A stretch of DNA of 64,000 bases, taken from Natrinema amylolyticum. Its GTDB lineage: Archaea > Halobacteriota > Halobacteria > Halobacteriales > Natrialbaceae. Under the pieces are notes generated by a model. That model saw only the letters and a list, made by a program, of their open reading frames with translations. It searched no databases and had not been told where the DNA came from. The position numbers were made by a program, and so were the translations under genes. Position 1 is the stretch's first letter. The number at the start of each line of letters is the position of its first letter. Below are positions 40,538 to 49,932 of this stretch, piece by piece. The stretch is taken from positions 1,922,001 through 1,986,000 of the forward strand of contig NZ_JAIWPJ010000001.1 of assembly GCF_020515625.1 (NCBI RefSeq), read 5' to 3'.

Positions 40538-40873
40538 ATGGTGATGGAGCTCTGGGGCTGGCTCATCGGCTACGTCGTGTTGTTCGCCCTGTTACACCTA
40601 CTACTGTATTACCTATACGCCCGCCGTGACGACGGCGACGGCGAGCATGCACCGTCACTCGCCGATCCCAATCGTGCGAGCATGCGGTCCTCGCCCGGGC
40701 CGGACCGCTACCCCCGCGCCTCCGAGGACATCGGTGACGCCGACCGCATCGACGACGACCGCGAACCCGACTTCGACGGGGAGACGGTCCGGTGTCCGCA
40801 CTGCGGGGCGCGAAACGAGGCCGATCAGACGTTCACGTACTGCTGGAACTGTATTTCCGGATTGCGGCAGTGA
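40538..40873 (+). CDS. Membrane-anchored zinc-ribbon protein (DUF7577-like)
   Basis: 111 residues. One N-terminal membrane segment (MELWGWLIGYVVLFALLHLLLYYLY) is followed by an acidic, disordered linker (about 30-75) and a C-terminal zinc ribbon VRCPHCGARNEADQTFTYCWNCISGLRQ with two CxxC pairs. The zinc-ribbon motif CPHCGA...CWNC is typical of the haloarchaeal DUF7577 family as I recall it. ATG 40544 is an alternative start. The function is not known; such domains often bind RNA or proteins near the membrane. Confidence 0.8.
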   Translation: MVMELWGWLIGYVVLFALLHLLLYYLYARRDDGDGEHAPSLADPNRASMRSSPGPDRYPRASEDIGDADRIDDDREPDFDGETVRCPHCGARNEADQTFTYCWNCISGLRQ

Positions 40874-41092
40874 CGGGGGCTCGAGCGGGCCGTCAATCGA
40901 CGATGCGGCCGAGCCGCTGGTGCGTTTTCCGCGACGCGGCCGAACTGACCTGACCCCCGCCGATCCCACCTGTTATAATTCGAGAATTTCTTCAAAAGTT
41001 AGTATTATACCCGTTCGATCCGACGGGTTCGGCCAGTAATGAACGATTACGCTTTTAGTCTCGAAGCAGAGAGTGGGAAGCGACGAACAGTT

Positions 41093-41407
41093 ATGAACGG
41101 ATACGCTCCCCCCGCCTCGCAGTCCCGCTCTCCATCCCTGTATCGTGCCACGCACGACCCGAACGGGCCGGCGACGCTCAGTACCACCGTCGTCCACGCG
41201 CTGGCCGACTGCATGGGCGTCGACGTGACCGACAGCCGCCTCTCGCTGTACGATACCGTCGATCCGGACGCCTTGAACGAACTCTTCCGACCGCGCCACG
41301 ACGGCACGCCGCGAACCGGCGGGACGCTCGCCTTCGTCGTCGACGGTCACCACGTCACGGTCAGGGGCGACGGCGAAATCCTGATCGAACCGCCTGCACG
41401 GCGCTGA
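41093..41407 (+). CDS. HalOD1 domain protein
   Basis: 104 residues, of which about 85 form HalOD1: LYRATHDPNGPATLSTTVVHALADCMGVDVTDSRLSLYDTVDPDALNELFRPRHDGTPRTGGTLAFVVDGHHVTVRGDGEILI. The start is uncertain: in-frame ATGs at 41039 and 41093, with possible TATA elements (AGTATTATAC at about 41001-41010; CTTTTAGT at about 41052-41059). The shorter form fits the usual protein size. The role is presumed to be output of a signalling system; no kinase is adjacent. Confidence 0.8.
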   Translation: MNGYAPPASQSRSPSLYRATHDPNGPATLSTTVVHALADCMGVDVTDSRLSLYDTVDPDALNELFRPRHDGTPRTGGTLAFVVDGHHVTVRGDGEILIEPPARR

Positions 41408-41466
41408 CTATCGGTCCATTTCTGTCGCTGCGAGAAGGCATCGCTCTCTCCTGTGCCCGTCTCGGT

Positions 41467-42219
41467 CTACGCCGAGAGCGCCGTCGAGAGTCGCTCGAGG
41501 TGATCGACGCCGACCACGGCGACGACGTCGCCCGGCTCCGCTCGGATCTCCTCGAGGCGCTCGATCATGCAGTGTTCGCGCGTGTCGTCCCGGTAGGCCA
41601 ACGCGGAGCCGTCCGTCTCGACGCTGCCCAGCAGCGCCTGCACGCCCGCGACGTGGGAGCGCTCGTGAGCGGCCTGCCGGGCCGGTGGATCGTCGGGCTC
41701 ACAGTCGTACTCGACCCGATCGCCGGGGACGACGGTCATCGAGGTCGCGTGGGTCAGCGTCGCGGCGACCCGACAGGCCAGCGCCTCGCGGGTCGCGCCG
41801 CCGACGCTCGAGAGGACGCGCCGGGCCGTCCCGGGCGAGACGCGGTCGGCGACCAATCGCCGCACGAGCCGTCGCAGAAAGGAGACGTTCGGCGCGTCGA
41901 TGCCGACGGGATCGGCGTCGGGGACGGCGCGGATCGCGGCGCTCATTTCGCCGCCGAACCGCGGCGATACCGGCTCGTCCGCGTCGTTCTTGTGCGCGTA
42001 CACGCGATACAGCGGTAACGCGACGGGCGGAAGTTCGAGCGCAAGCGTCTCCGGTTCGACACGCTCGAGGACGCGTTCGACGCGCGCGATACTCGCGGGA
42101 TGGTCGTGGACGACGCCGAGGAGAACGAGGTCGCCGGCGGTGCCGGAGAGCCGGCGACAGAACTGGGAGGTAATTCGCGGGTCGTCGAACGATTCGGTGA
42201 AGGACGGGGAGTCGTCCAT
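41467..42219 (-). CDS. TraB-like protein
   Basis: 250 residues. Conserved pieces of the TraB/PrgY family are visible: GVVHDHPASIARVERVLERVEPETLALELPPVALP (about 35-69, the G-x-x-H-x-x-P block), PVGIDAPN (about 103-110), and REHCMIERLEEIRAEPGDVVAVVGVDHLERLSTAL (about 213-247), where the final VVGVDHLE is the C-terminal G-x-x-H signature. Bacterial TraB/PrgY inhibits a mating pheromone; the archaeal role is unknown and it may be a metal-dependent peptidase-like protein. No membrane segment was found. Confidence 0.75.
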   Translation of the reverse strand: MDDSPSFTESFDDPRITSQFCRRLSGTAGDLVLLGVVHDHPASIARVERVLERVEPETLALELPPVALPLYRVYAHKNDADEPVSPRFGGEMSAAIRAVPDADPVGIDAPNVSFLRRLVRRLVADRVSPGTARRVLSSVGGATREALACRVAATLTHATSMTVVPGDRVEYDCEPDDPPARQAAHERSHVAGVQALLGSVETDGSALAYRDDTREHCMIERLEEIRAEPGDVVAVVGVDHLERLSTALSA

Positions 42220-42421
42220 TGCTCGAGTGGTAATACGTGACTACCGGGATAACCCTTCTGTTGTGTTGACTCGGGTTCGAGTTCCGGCTCGGGCGGTCGA
42301 TCTATACGCGACTGGGAACTGTTTCGGCGGAACAAATCGCTCGTTGTCGGGTCGGCGAGGACGGTGCTTCCGCCGACGAGCGCGGCGATCGGGGACTGAC
42401 GGCCGCCGCCACATCGTCTTC

Positions 42422-42432
42422 ATATATAAAAG
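42422..42432 (+). promoter_or_regulatory. Strong TATA element in the gap before the thermosome gene
   Basis: ATATATAAAAG, one of the best TATA matches in the window, 30 nt before an ATG at 42457. That ATG starts a 41-codon frame, not the thermosome gene, which has its own TATA (CTTTATGT, 42573-42580) about 33 nt before 42609. So the site marks either a short protein gene or an upstream, longer thermosome message. Confidence 0.6.
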
Positions 42433-42456
42433 CACCGTGCCCCTGTTCGACTGAGA

Positions 42457-42582
42457 ATGTATGACGGACGAAATTTGGCGGCTGAATCCGAGGCGGTCGC
42501 CCCGCACTACGGCGTTTTTCGTCGCCAAACCGTGCCTCATACTGCCGGCGTCGTTCGACCAGATTCGGAAAACTTTATGTAG
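42457..42582 (+). CDS. Candidate 41-residue ORF upstream of the thermosome gene
   Basis: MYDGRNLAAESEAVAPHYGV, about 41 residues, starts 30 nt after a near-ideal TATA box and stops at 42582, immediately after the thermosome gene's own TATA (42573-42580) and 26 nt before its ATG. The peptide is not acidic in the usual haloarchaeal way and has no hydrophobic segment, so it may be a leader or chance frame. No Shine-Dalgarno precedes it, as expected of a leaderless start. Confidence 0.35.
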   Translation: MYDGRNLAAESEAVAPHYGVFRRQTVPHTAGVVRPDSENFM

Positions 42583-42608
42583 AATCACAATCAATCAACC
42601 ACTCGACT

Positions 42609-44279
42609 ATGAGTCAGCGAATGCAGCAGGGGCAGCCGATGATCGTAATGAGCGAGGACTCCCAGCGCGTCAAGGACAAGGACGCGCAGGATTACAACAT
42701 CAGCGCCGCCCGTGCGGTCGCTGAAGCCGTCCAGTCGACGCTCGGTCCGAAGGGCATGGACAAGATGCTCGTCGACTCCATGGGATCGGTGACGATCACC
42801 AACGACGGCGTCACCATCCTCAAGGAGATGGACATCGACAACCCGACGGCCGAGATGATCATCGAGGTCGCCGAGACCCAGGAAGACGAAGCTGGCGACG
42901 GCACCACGACGGCCGTCGCGATCGCGGGCGAACTCCTCAAGAACGCCGAGGACCTCCTCGAGCAGGACATCCACCCGACGGCGATTATCAAGGGCTTCCA
43001 CCTCGCGAGCGAGCAGGCCCGCGAGGAGATCGACGACATCGCGACCGATATCGACACGAGCGACGAGGATCTGCTCCGGAAGACCGCCGAGACTTCGATG
43101 ACCGGCAAGGGCACCGAGGTCAACAAGGAGCACCTCGCCCAGCTGATCGTCGAGGCCATCCGCCAGGTCACCGTCGAGGACGAGAACGGCGACAACGTCG
43201 TCGACCTCGAGTTCCTCAACATCGAGACCCAGACCGGCCGCAGCGCCGGCGAGTCCGACCTCCTCGAGGGCGGCATCATCGACAAGGACCCCGTCCACGA
43301 CAACATGCCCCGCTCGGCGGAAGACGCCGACATTCTGCTGCTGAACGAGGCCATCGAGGTCGAGGAGACCGACGTCGACACCGAAGTCTCCGTCACCGAC
43401 CCCGATCAGCTCCAGAAGTTCCTCGACCGCGAGGAGAAACAGCTCCGCGAGAAGGTCGACGCAATCGCCGACCTCGGTGCTGACGTCGTCTTCTGCCAGA
43501 AGGGCATCGACGACCTCGCCCAGCACTACCTCGCCAAAGAGGGCATCCTCGCCGTCCGCCGCGCCAAGAAGTCCGACCTCGAGTTCCTCCAAGAGGTCGT
43601 CGGCGCGTCGATCGTCTCTGACCTCGAGGGCGCGACCGCCGACGACCTCGGCTTCGGTGACGTCACCCGCGACGAGGAAGACGAGCTGTTCTACGTCGAG
43701 GGCGAGGACGCCCACGGCGTCACCCTCCTCCTTCGCGGTTCGACCGACCACGTCGTCGACGAACTCGAGCGCGGCGTCAACGACGCGCTCGACGTCGTCG
43801 CACAGACCGTCTCCGACGGCCGCGTCCTCGCGGGCGGCGGTGCGATCGAGGTCGAACTCGCATCCCGACTCCGCGACTTCGCCGACTCCGTCTCCGGCCG
43901 CGAGCAGCTGGCCGTCGAGGCGTTCGCCGACTCGCTCGAGCTCGTCCCGCGCGTCCTCGCTGGGAACGCGGGTCTCGACTCGATCGACACGCTGGTCGAC
44001 CTGCGTGCGGCCCACGACGACGGCCAGATCACGGCCGGTCTGAACGTCTTCTCGGGCGACGTCGAGGACACGTTCGAGGCCGGCGTCGTCGAACCGGCCC
44101 ACGCCAAGGAACAGGCCGTCACCTCCGCCGCCGAAGCGGCCAACCTCGTGCTCAAAATCGACGACATCATCTCCGCCGGCGATCTGTCGACCGACAAGGG
44201 CGACGACGAGGCCGGCGGTCCCGGCGGTGCGCCCGGCGGCATGGGCGGCATGGGCGGCGGCATGGGCGGCATGATGTGA
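42609..44279 (+). CDS. Thermosome subunit (group II chaperonin)
   Basis: 556 residues of the CCT/TRiC family, an ATP-driven chaperonin in the cytoplasm. Early motifs: [50 protein letters not shown] (about 26-76); ATP site [15 protein letters not shown] (about 98-112, catalytic Asp in GDGTT). The apical domain has the usual helical protrusion, and the C-terminus is [14 protein letters not shown], the chamber-facing tail. TATA CTTTATGT is about 33 nt upstream. The hairpin 44281-44331 begins directly after the stop. It is one of what are normally two or three thermosome genes in haloarchaea (alpha/beta/gamma cannot be told apart here). Confidence 0.97.
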   Translation: MSQRMQQGQPMIVMSEDSQRVKDKDAQDYNISAARAVAEAVQSTLGPKGMDKMLVDSMGSVTITNDGVTILKEMDIDNPTAEMIIEVAETQEDEAGDGTTTAVAIAGELLKNAEDLLEQDIHPTAIIKGFHLASEQAREEIDDIATDIDTSDEDLLRKTAETSMTGKGTEVNKEHLAQLIVEAIRQVTVEDENGDNVVDLEFLNIETQTGRSAGESDLLEGGIIDKDPVHDNMPRSAEDADILLLNEAIEVEETDVDTEVSVTDPDQLQKFLDREEKQLREKVDAIADLGADVVFCQKGIDDLAQHYLAKEGILAVRRAKKSDLEFLQEVVGASIVSDLEGATADDLGFGDVTRDEEDELFYVEGEDAHGVTLLLRGSTDHVVDELERGVNDALDVVAQTVSDGRVLAGGGAIEVELASRLRDFADSVSGREQLAVEAFADSLELVPRVLAGNAGLDSIDTLVDLRAAHDDGQITAGLNVFSGDVEDTFEAGVVEPAHAKEQAVTSAAEAANLVLKIDDIISAGDLSTDKGDDEAGGPGGAPGGMGGMGGGMGGMM

Positions 44280-44280
44280 G

Positions 44281-44331
44281 ACTAAATTTTGCTCTACGGG
44301 CCAGCGAAGCTGGCCCTCGGCAAAATTTAGT
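44281..44331. terminator. Long composite hairpin after the thermosome gene
   Basis: Starts 1 nt past the stop region: outer arms ACTAAATTTTGC (44281-44292) and GCAAAATTTAGT (44320-44331) are perfect 12-bp complements; inside, GGGCCAG-CGAAG-CTGGCCC (44298-44316) forms a second perfect 7-bp hairpin. The sequence right after it is TATAAAAGCAC, and the last arm is T/A-rich. It could be a bidirectional terminator or stabilise the 3' end of the abundant thermosome mRNA; it could also form a cruciform. Confidence 0.7.
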
Positions 44332-44735
44332 ATAAAAGCACTCCTCCCTCCGTTCCGACCCGCGTAGCGGGTCTCCACATCGGTCGTCGGCCCGAACGCA
44401 GCTTCGCCGCGCTCGGTGAACGGCGCCGCTCACGGGTCACTCCGTTCCCCGTTCGCATTCACGCGGTTCTCACTCGCTTCGCTCGTTCCGAACCGCGCCG
44501 TTCGGGTTCTCCGAACCGCTCACTCGCCGATGCCCGTCGGAGAGGGGTTCGAGTAGTAGCCCGCTCGCAGTGAGCGGACAAAGCAGTCGTCGGACGACTA
44601 CCCGCATTCTGATTCGAATAGCCGATCCGATCGCGATGTTTTGTGAGTTTGTGCTGGCTGGTTCCGTCACGAACGGCTGTTCTCGTCGCCCGAAACCGTG
44701 TTTGGTTTACGGATCGAAACGGTACCGGCTCGGCA
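44332..44735. other. Gap between thermosome and ABC exporter
   Basis: About 400 nt with no supported gene. It has further small hairpins such as ACCCGC-GTA-GCGGGT near 44357-44371 and repeated 'ACTCGCTTCGCTCGTT' motifs near 44470-44490. TTGGTTTAC near 44702-44710 is a TATA candidate for the exporter gene, 26-31 nt before its GTG. Frames through the region lack haloarchaeal bias. Confidence 0.5.
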
Positions 44736-46661
44736 GTGAGTTCTCACGAGGACGAGACGCCGTTCGACGCCTACCGGGAGGACGTCGATCGGCCGCTCTC
44801 GAGGCTGTTTCGCGAGTACGCGCCCGGTCGACTGGGCTGGTTTTCGGCGGGGATGGTCGCCAACTTCGTCGCGCGGATGGCGAGCCTCGTCCCGCCGCTG
44901 TTGCTCGGCGTCGCGATCGACGCGATCTTCGTCGGTGAGAGCGCGTTCGAACTGCCGATCGTGCCGAACGCGTGGCTGCCGACCGAGCAGCTGGCGCAGT
45001 TCCGATTTACGATCGTCACCATCGCCGCCTCGTTTCTCGTCGTCGCGCTCTTCACGTGGATCTACGGCGTCACCGCCAACCTGTTCGCCCACGGCGTGAT
45101 GCACGCCGTGCGCGTCGACTCCTTCGAGAAGATGCAGCGGCTGGACATGACCTTCTTCGACGACAAGGAGACCGGCGAGGTCATGGCCGTCCTCAACAAC
45201 GATACCCAGAACCTCGAGATGTTCCTCGACAACGCCCTGATGAACTCCGCGCGGCTGCTGGTGATGGTCGGCGGGATCGCCGGGGTGCTGTTCTACCTCA
45301 ACTGGCAGCTCGCGATCGTCACCCTCGTCGCGATCCCGGCGATGGTCGGCTTTACGATCTGGTTCATGCGCGTCGTCGAACCGCGGTACGTCCGCCAGCG
45401 CTCCGCCGTGGGCTGGCTCAATACCCGCCTCGAGAACAGCCTCTCCGGCGTCGCCCTGACGAAGACGACCAACAGCGAGGCGTACGAGATCGACCGCGTC
45501 CGTCAGGCCTCGCGCCGGCTCTACGAGGACACGATGGCCGTCCTTCGACTCTCCTACTTCTACCGGCCGGGAATGGAGTTGCTCGCCGGACTGGCCTTCG
45601 CGGGCACCTTCTTCGTCGGCGGCCTCTGGCTGACGACCGGCACTGCGCCCGGCCCGTTGACGGGCTCGCTCTCAGTCGGTGACTTCGTCGTCTTCCTCTT
45701 CATGACCCAGCGGATCGTCGCCCCGCTGGCCGAGGTCTCGAACATCGTCGACCAGTACGAGAACGCCAAGGCCTCGAGCGAGCGCGTGTTCGGACTGATG
45801 GACATTCCCGTCCACATTGCGGATGCGGACGCCCCCGCGGCCATCGATCCCGTCGAGGGACGGGTCGAGTACGAGGACGTCACGTTCAGCTACGACGATA
45901 GCGCGACGCGGAACGCGGACGCCGGCGAGACGGCGTTCGAGGAGCCGGTCCTCGAGGACGTCTCCTTCGAGGCCGCGCCGGGAGAGACGGTCGCCTTCGT
46001 CGGCCCGACGGGAGCCGGAAAGTCCACGCTGCTCAAACTCCTGCTTCGACTGTACGACGTCCGGGACGGATCGATCCGGATCGACGGTCACGACGTCCGC
46101 AACGTGGCGCTCGCAGATCTCCGGTCGGCGGTCGGCTACGTGAGTCAGGACACGTTCCTCTTCGACGGCACCATCACCGACAATATCCGGTACGGACACT
46201 TCGAGGCATCCGAGGAGGCGGTTCGGGAGGCCGCGACGGCGGCTCGAGCCCACGAGTTTATCGCGACGCTGCCGGACGGCTACGAGACCCGCGTCGGCGA
46301 AGAGGGGGTCAAGCTCTCGGGCGGCCAGCGCCAGCGGATCGCGCTCGCTCGAGCGGTCCTCACCGATCCCGCGGTGTTGATTCTCGACGAGGCGACCAGC
46401 GCCGTCGACACGAAGACCGAACTGCAGATCCAGCGCTCGATCGACCGGCTCACCGAGGACCGCACGACGCTCGTGATCGCACACCGCCTCTCGACGATTC
46501 GAGACGCAGACACCATCCTCGTCCTCGAAGACGGTCGGATAGTCGAGCGGGGAAGCCACGAGGAGTTGCTCGAGGCGAGCGGACAGTACGCGACGCTGTG
46601 GACCGCCCAGGCGGGCGACCGGGAGGCGGCAGCCGACGCGCTGGTGGACGGAACCGAGTGA
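44736..46661 (+). CDS. ABC exporter, fused permease and ATP-binding domains
   Basis: 641 residues from GTG 44736. Six membrane segments in the first about 320 residues form an ABC type 1 exporter domain, with the coupling element FFDDKETGEVMAVLNND. The ATPase domain has Walker A GPTGAGKST, Q-loop YVSQDTFLF, signature KLSGGQRQRIALARA, Walker B VLILDEATSAVD and IAHRLSTI. This is the MsbA/BmrA-like half transporter that works as a homodimer, exporting lipids or drugs. The GTG start follows a TATA-like TTGGTTTAC by 26-31 nt; an ATG at 44643 would add an implausible basic/Cys segment. The substrate is not predictable. Confidence 0.95.
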   Translation: MSSHEDETPFDAYREDVDRPLSRLFREYAPGRLGWFSAGMVANFVARMASLVPPLLLGVAIDAIFVGESAFELPIVPNAWLPTEQLAQFRFTIVTIAASFLVVALFTWIYGVTANLFAHGVMHAVRVDSFEKMQRLDMTFFDDKETGEVMAVLNNDTQNLEMFLDNALMNSARLLVMVGGIAGVLFYLNWQLAIVTLVAIPAMVGFTIWFMRVVEPRYVRQRSAVGWLNTRLENSLSGVALTKTTNSEAYEIDRVRQASRRLYEDTMAVLRLSYFYRPGMELLAGLAFAGTFFVGGLWLTTGTAPGPLTGSLSVGDFVVFLFMTQRIVAPLAEVSNIVDQYENAKASSERVFGLMDIPVHIADADAPAAIDPVEGRVEYEDVTFSYDDSATRNADAGETAFEEPVLEDVSFEAAPGETVAFVGPTGAGKSTLLKLLLRLYDVRDGSIRIDGHDVRNVALADLRSAVGYVSQDTFLFDGTITDNIRYGHFEASEEAVREAATAARAHEFIATLPDGYETRVGEEGVKLSGGQRQRIALARAVLTDPAVLILDEATSAVDTKTELQIQRSIDRLTEDRTTLVIAHRLSTIRDADTILVLEDGRIVERGSHEELLEASGQYATLWTAQAGDREAAADALVDGTE

Positions 46662-46743
46662 TTGAGTTGGGGCTCGTCAACGGCGCAAACTGACCGGGGT
46701 GCACGCTCCCGACGAACCAGCCGCTATCGAACGAACCGCAGTA

Positions 46744-47205
46744 TCAGTTATCGGTGACCTCGAGTTCGAACTGCTCGTTCTCGCTGACGGCGTTGAGAAC
46801 GACGCTGGTGTTCGAGGCCTTGATATCGGGGTCGGTCAGCAGCTGTTTGATCTGGTCGTTCATCCCGTCGGTGTCCTCGAACTTGCCGATGGCGATGACG
46901 TCGTAGTCGCCGGTAACCTCGTAGACGCTGGTCATCTGGCGGTGCTCGCGAAGCGTATCGGTGACGTCGGGCAGGGCGTTCCCCTCGACCTGTAGCTGGA
47001 TCACGGCGGTCACGTCGTAGCCGACCGCATCGTAATCGACCGTCGGCGTGTAGCCCTCGATCACGCCCTCGTCCTCGAGATTGGAGAGGTGGTTCGAGAC
47101 GGTCGTGACGGAGACGTCGAGGTCCTCGGCGAGGCTCCGCAGGCTCGCTCGGCCGTCGCCGAGAAGTGCATTCACTAGTTTTGCATCGAGATTTTCGTAC
47201 GTCAT
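46744..47205 (-). CDS. lrp: Lrp/AsnC family regulator, divergent from glnA
   Basis: 153 residues from ATG 47205. HTH ([60 protein letters not shown], 5-64) and RAM domain ([71 protein letters not shown]). In Halobacterium salinarum the Lrp gene next to glnA acts on glnA expression; this is the same arrangement. The gap to glnA has a TTACGAATATTC half-site (47240-47250) like that next to the carA Lrp gene. ATG 47205 is preferred to the GTG at 47208. Confidence 0.94.
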   Translation of the reverse strand: MTYENLDAKLVNALLGDGRASLRSLAEDLDVSVTTVSNHLSNLEDEGVIEGYTPTVDYDAVGYDVTAVIQLQVEGNALPDVTDTLREHRQMTSVYEVTGDYDVIAIGKFEDTDGMNDQIKQLLTDPDIKASNTSVVLNAVSENEQFELEVTDN

Positions 47206-47331
47206 CACATCTATCCTCTCATTGAAGCCTTTAGAACTTTACGAATATTCAGTTTGGGGTGGGTGAGAGAAGATTTGCACGGAACAGTAGGGTTTTAATA
47301 GCAGAGTTACGAGGATAGCACGACGAGAAAA

Positions 47332-48687
47332 ATGACAAGCGGCAACCTTACTGACACCGAACAGGCGGTATTAGACGAGATCGAGGAGCAAGACGTCGAC
47401 TTCCTCCGACTGCAGTTTACCGACATTCTGGGAACAGTCAAGAACGTCTCCGTGCCGGCTCGACAGGCCGAAAAGGCATTTACTGAGGGCATCTACTTCG
47501 ACGGTTCTTCTATCGAAGGCTTCGTTCGCATTCAGGAATCGGACATGCGGCTCAAGCCCGATCCGGATACCTTCGCCATTCTCCCGTGGCGCCAGAAGGA
47601 GGAGAGCGTCTCCGCCCGCATGATCTGTGACGTCTACAATACCTCGACGGGCGAACCCTTCGAAGGCGATCCGCGCCGCGTTCTCAAGAACGCCCTCGAG
47701 CGCGCCAACGAGATGGGCTACACGGTCAACGCTGCACCCGAGCCGGAATTCTTCCTCTTCGAAGAGGACGAGGACGGCCGCGCGACGACCAAGACCAACG
47801 ACGCCGGCGGCTACTTCGACCTCGCGCCGAAAGACCTCGCGAGCGATGTCCGCCGCGACATCATCTACGGTCTCGAGAGCATGGGCTTCGAGGTCGAGGC
47901 CAGCCACCACGAGGTTGCCGAAGGGCAACACGAGATCAACTTCACCTACGACGACGCCCTGACGACGGCCGACAACGTCGGCACCTTCCGCACCGTCGTC
48001 CGCGCGATCGCCGCCGAACACGATTACCACGCGACGTTCATGCCCAAGCCGATCCCGCGCATCAACGGCTCGGGGATGCACACGCACCTCTCGCTGTTCA
48101 CCGAGGACGGCGAGAACGCCTTCCACGACGAGGACGACGAGTTCAACCTGAGCGACGAGGCCCACGCCTTTACGGCCGGGATCCTCGAGCACGCGCCGGC
48201 GATCACGGCGATCGCGAATCCGACAGTCAACAGCTACAAGCGCCTGGTGCCCGGCTACGAGGCACCGGTCTACGTCGCCTGGTCTGACCGCAACCGCTCG
48301 GCGCTGATCCGCAAGCCCGCGGCGCGAACGCCCGCGGCCTCGCGCGTCGAACTGCGCTCGCCGGACCCGTCCTGTAACCCCTACCTCGCGCTCGCCGTCA
48401 TGATCCACGCCGGTCTCGACGGCATCGAGCAGGACCTCGAGTGTCCGGACCCGGTTCGAGAGAACATCTACGACTTCGACGAGGACAAACGCGAGGAGTA
48501 CGGCATCGACACGCTGCCGACGAACCTCGGCGAAGCCGTCGACGCCCTCGAGGAAGACGAAGCGATCTTCAACGCGCTGGGCGACCACGTCGGGCCGAAG
48601 TTCGTCGAGGCCAAGCGCCAGGAGTTCGAGGACTACCTCGTCGACGTCTCCGACTGGGAACTCGACCGTTACCTCGAAACGTTCTGA
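47332..48687 (+). CDS. glnA: Glutamine synthetase, type I
   Basis: 451 residues. GS beta-grasp domain: [58 protein letters not shown] (about 23-80). Catalytic domain: [15 protein letters not shown] (about 136-150), [17 protein letters not shown] (about 192-208), [20 protein letters not shown] region replaced as [20 protein letters not shown]. Forms glutamine from glutamate and ammonia. TATA TTTAATA at 47294-47300 is about 35 nt upstream. It is divergent from lrp, 127 nt apart. Confidence 0.97.
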   Translation: MTSGNLTDTEQAVLDEIEEQDVDFLRLQFTDILGTVKNVSVPARQAEKAFTEGIYFDGSSIEGFVRIQESDMRLKPDPDTFAILPWRQKEESVSARMICDVYNTSTGEPFEGDPRRVLKNALERANEMGYTVNAAPEPEFFLFEEDEDGRATTKTNDAGGYFDLAPKDLASDVRRDIIYGLESMGFEVEASHHEVAEGQHEINFTYDDALTTADNVGTFRTVVRAIAAEHDYHATFMPKPIPRINGSGMHTHLSLFTEDGENAFHDEDDEFNLSDEAHAFTAGILEHAPAITAIANPTVNSYKRLVPGYEAPVYVAWSDRNRSALIRKPAARTPAASRVELRSPDPSCNPYLALAVMIHAGLDGIEQDLECPDPVRENIYDFDEDKREEYGIDTLPTNLGEAVDALEEDEAIFNALGDHVGPKFVEAKRQEFEDYLVDVSDWELDRYLETF

Positions 48688-48732
48688 GACGGCAGCTGCC
48701 GTCGGCGACATTTCTTCTGTTCTCTCTCGTTT

Positions 48733-49377
48733 TCAGTCGTCTCCCGACAGGTCGTGCCCGTGACTCTCCAGTTCGAGTGTGTCCGGCTCGAGCGTGTAGT
48801 GTCGCTCCCACGCGGGGGCGAGACTGACGACGCGGGTACCAGCGATCTCGGCCTCGCGGTGACGATGATGGTGCCCGACCAGACAGAGGTCGGGCGAGAT
48901 CGCCTCGAGCAGGTCGTCGATATACTCGCAGCCGGGATCGTAGCCGTAGGACAGCAGGCCATTCGGCGCTTCGTGGGTGAGAAAGACGTCGACGTCCTCG
49001 AGTTCGGCGGCTCGGTCGATGTCCTCGTGAGTGAAGTGGCGTCGTCGGTCACCCGAAAGTTCGCCCCGAGACAGATCGTACTTCGTCGGAGCGAAGTTAC
49101 CAGAGAGACCGGCCACGCGGAGCCCATCGACCGTCGCCGCCGTGCTCGCGAGGAGATGGACGTTGTTCGTTTCTTCGGGATCGTCGCCCGCCCGCAGCGC
49201 CTCGATCACGTCGAAGTCCTCGTTGTTGCCCCCGATGAACCACGTCGGTACCGGCAGGTCGTACCGCTCGAGGTCGCCGAGCTGGAGCACCCGATCGGGC
49301 TGAAGGGTTCGATAGAGTTCGAGCAGGGTCGCACACCGGTCGGGGTCGGACGCGTGGGCGTCGCCGAGGACGAGCAT
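48733..49377 (-). CDS. Calcineurin-like metallophosphoesterase
   Basis: 214 residues with the metallophosphatase motifs: MLVLGDAHASD (GDxH, 5-8), QLGDLERYD (GD, about 32-35), GGNNED (GNHD-like, about 49-54, with the His replaced by Asn-Glu), FLTHEAPNG (about 132-140) and VGHHHRHREAEIAGTRVVSLAPAW (GHxH, about 167-172). All ligands but the GNH(D/E) His are obvious. These enzymes cleave phosphoesters or cyclic nucleotides, substrate not predictable; a DNA-repair type (Mre11) is unlikely at this size. It is convergent with glnA, 45 nt apart. Confidence 0.88.
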   Translation of the reverse strand: MLVLGDAHASDPDRCATLLELYRTLQPDRVLQLGDLERYDLPVPTWFIGGNNEDFDVIEALRAGDDPEETNNVHLLASTAATVDGLRVAGLSGNFAPTKYDLSRGELSGDRRRHFTHEDIDRAAELEDVDVFLTHEAPNGLLSYGYDPGCEYIDDLLEAISPDLCLVGHHHRHREAEIAGTRVVSLAPAWERHYTLEPDTLELESHGHDLSGDD

Positions 49378-49533
49378 GGTGTACGTAGGACCCCGATTCG
49401 GATAGTGTCAGCGCCGAATCCTGCCGGTTCGTTCGGTTTCGGTCGCGAGAGGAGGCACAACCGTGTCGACCAAACCGCGACCGAGGCACATTCAGGGTCG
49501 TGATTTAGAGGCGCTGCTGTCGGAGTCTCCGCT

Positions 49534-49803
49534 ATGGCCGACACGCCAGACATCAACAAAGTCGAAACGGAGGACGACTACACGCACGTTCGGTTCCGCG
49601 ATCCCGATCGGTACGACGAGATACGGACCCCGGATTGGGCGGAGCAGCCGGCGGAGTCGGTCTCCGACGGCAGCGAGGTCCGTACCGGCAAGGTCGACGG
49701 GGAGGACGACTGGGAGGTCACCAGCGTCCTGATCGAGAAGCACGTCGGCGAGGACAAAGCGAAAGAGCAGGCCCGCGAGATCGTCGACAAGATCGAGTCC
49801 TGA
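49534..49803 (+). CDS. Small conserved haloarchaeal protein
   Basis: 89 residues, MADTPDINKVETEDDYTHVRFRDPDRYDEIRTPDWAEQPAESVSDGS. It is beta-rich in the first half and helical and acidic in the second (EKHVGEDKAKEQAREIVDKIES). No family name or function is recognised. I consider it a real gene because of its acidic composition, a clean ATG and its isolation from other frames. It is convergent with the next gene. Confidence 0.7.
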   Translation: MADTPDINKVETEDDYTHVRFRDPDRYDEIRTPDWAEQPAESVSDGSEVRTGKVDGEDDWEVTSVLIEKHVGEDKAKEQAREIVDKIES

Positions 49804-49932
49804 TCGGCGTCCGATCGGCCTCCAATCATCTCGGCCCCTCGAACCGAACGGAGACGTTCGCGAGAAGCGTCGAATTCCGTGCTTTCGTTCCGTCGATACC
49901 GGGCGGACGGGGACGACGCGCTGCGATCCGAC

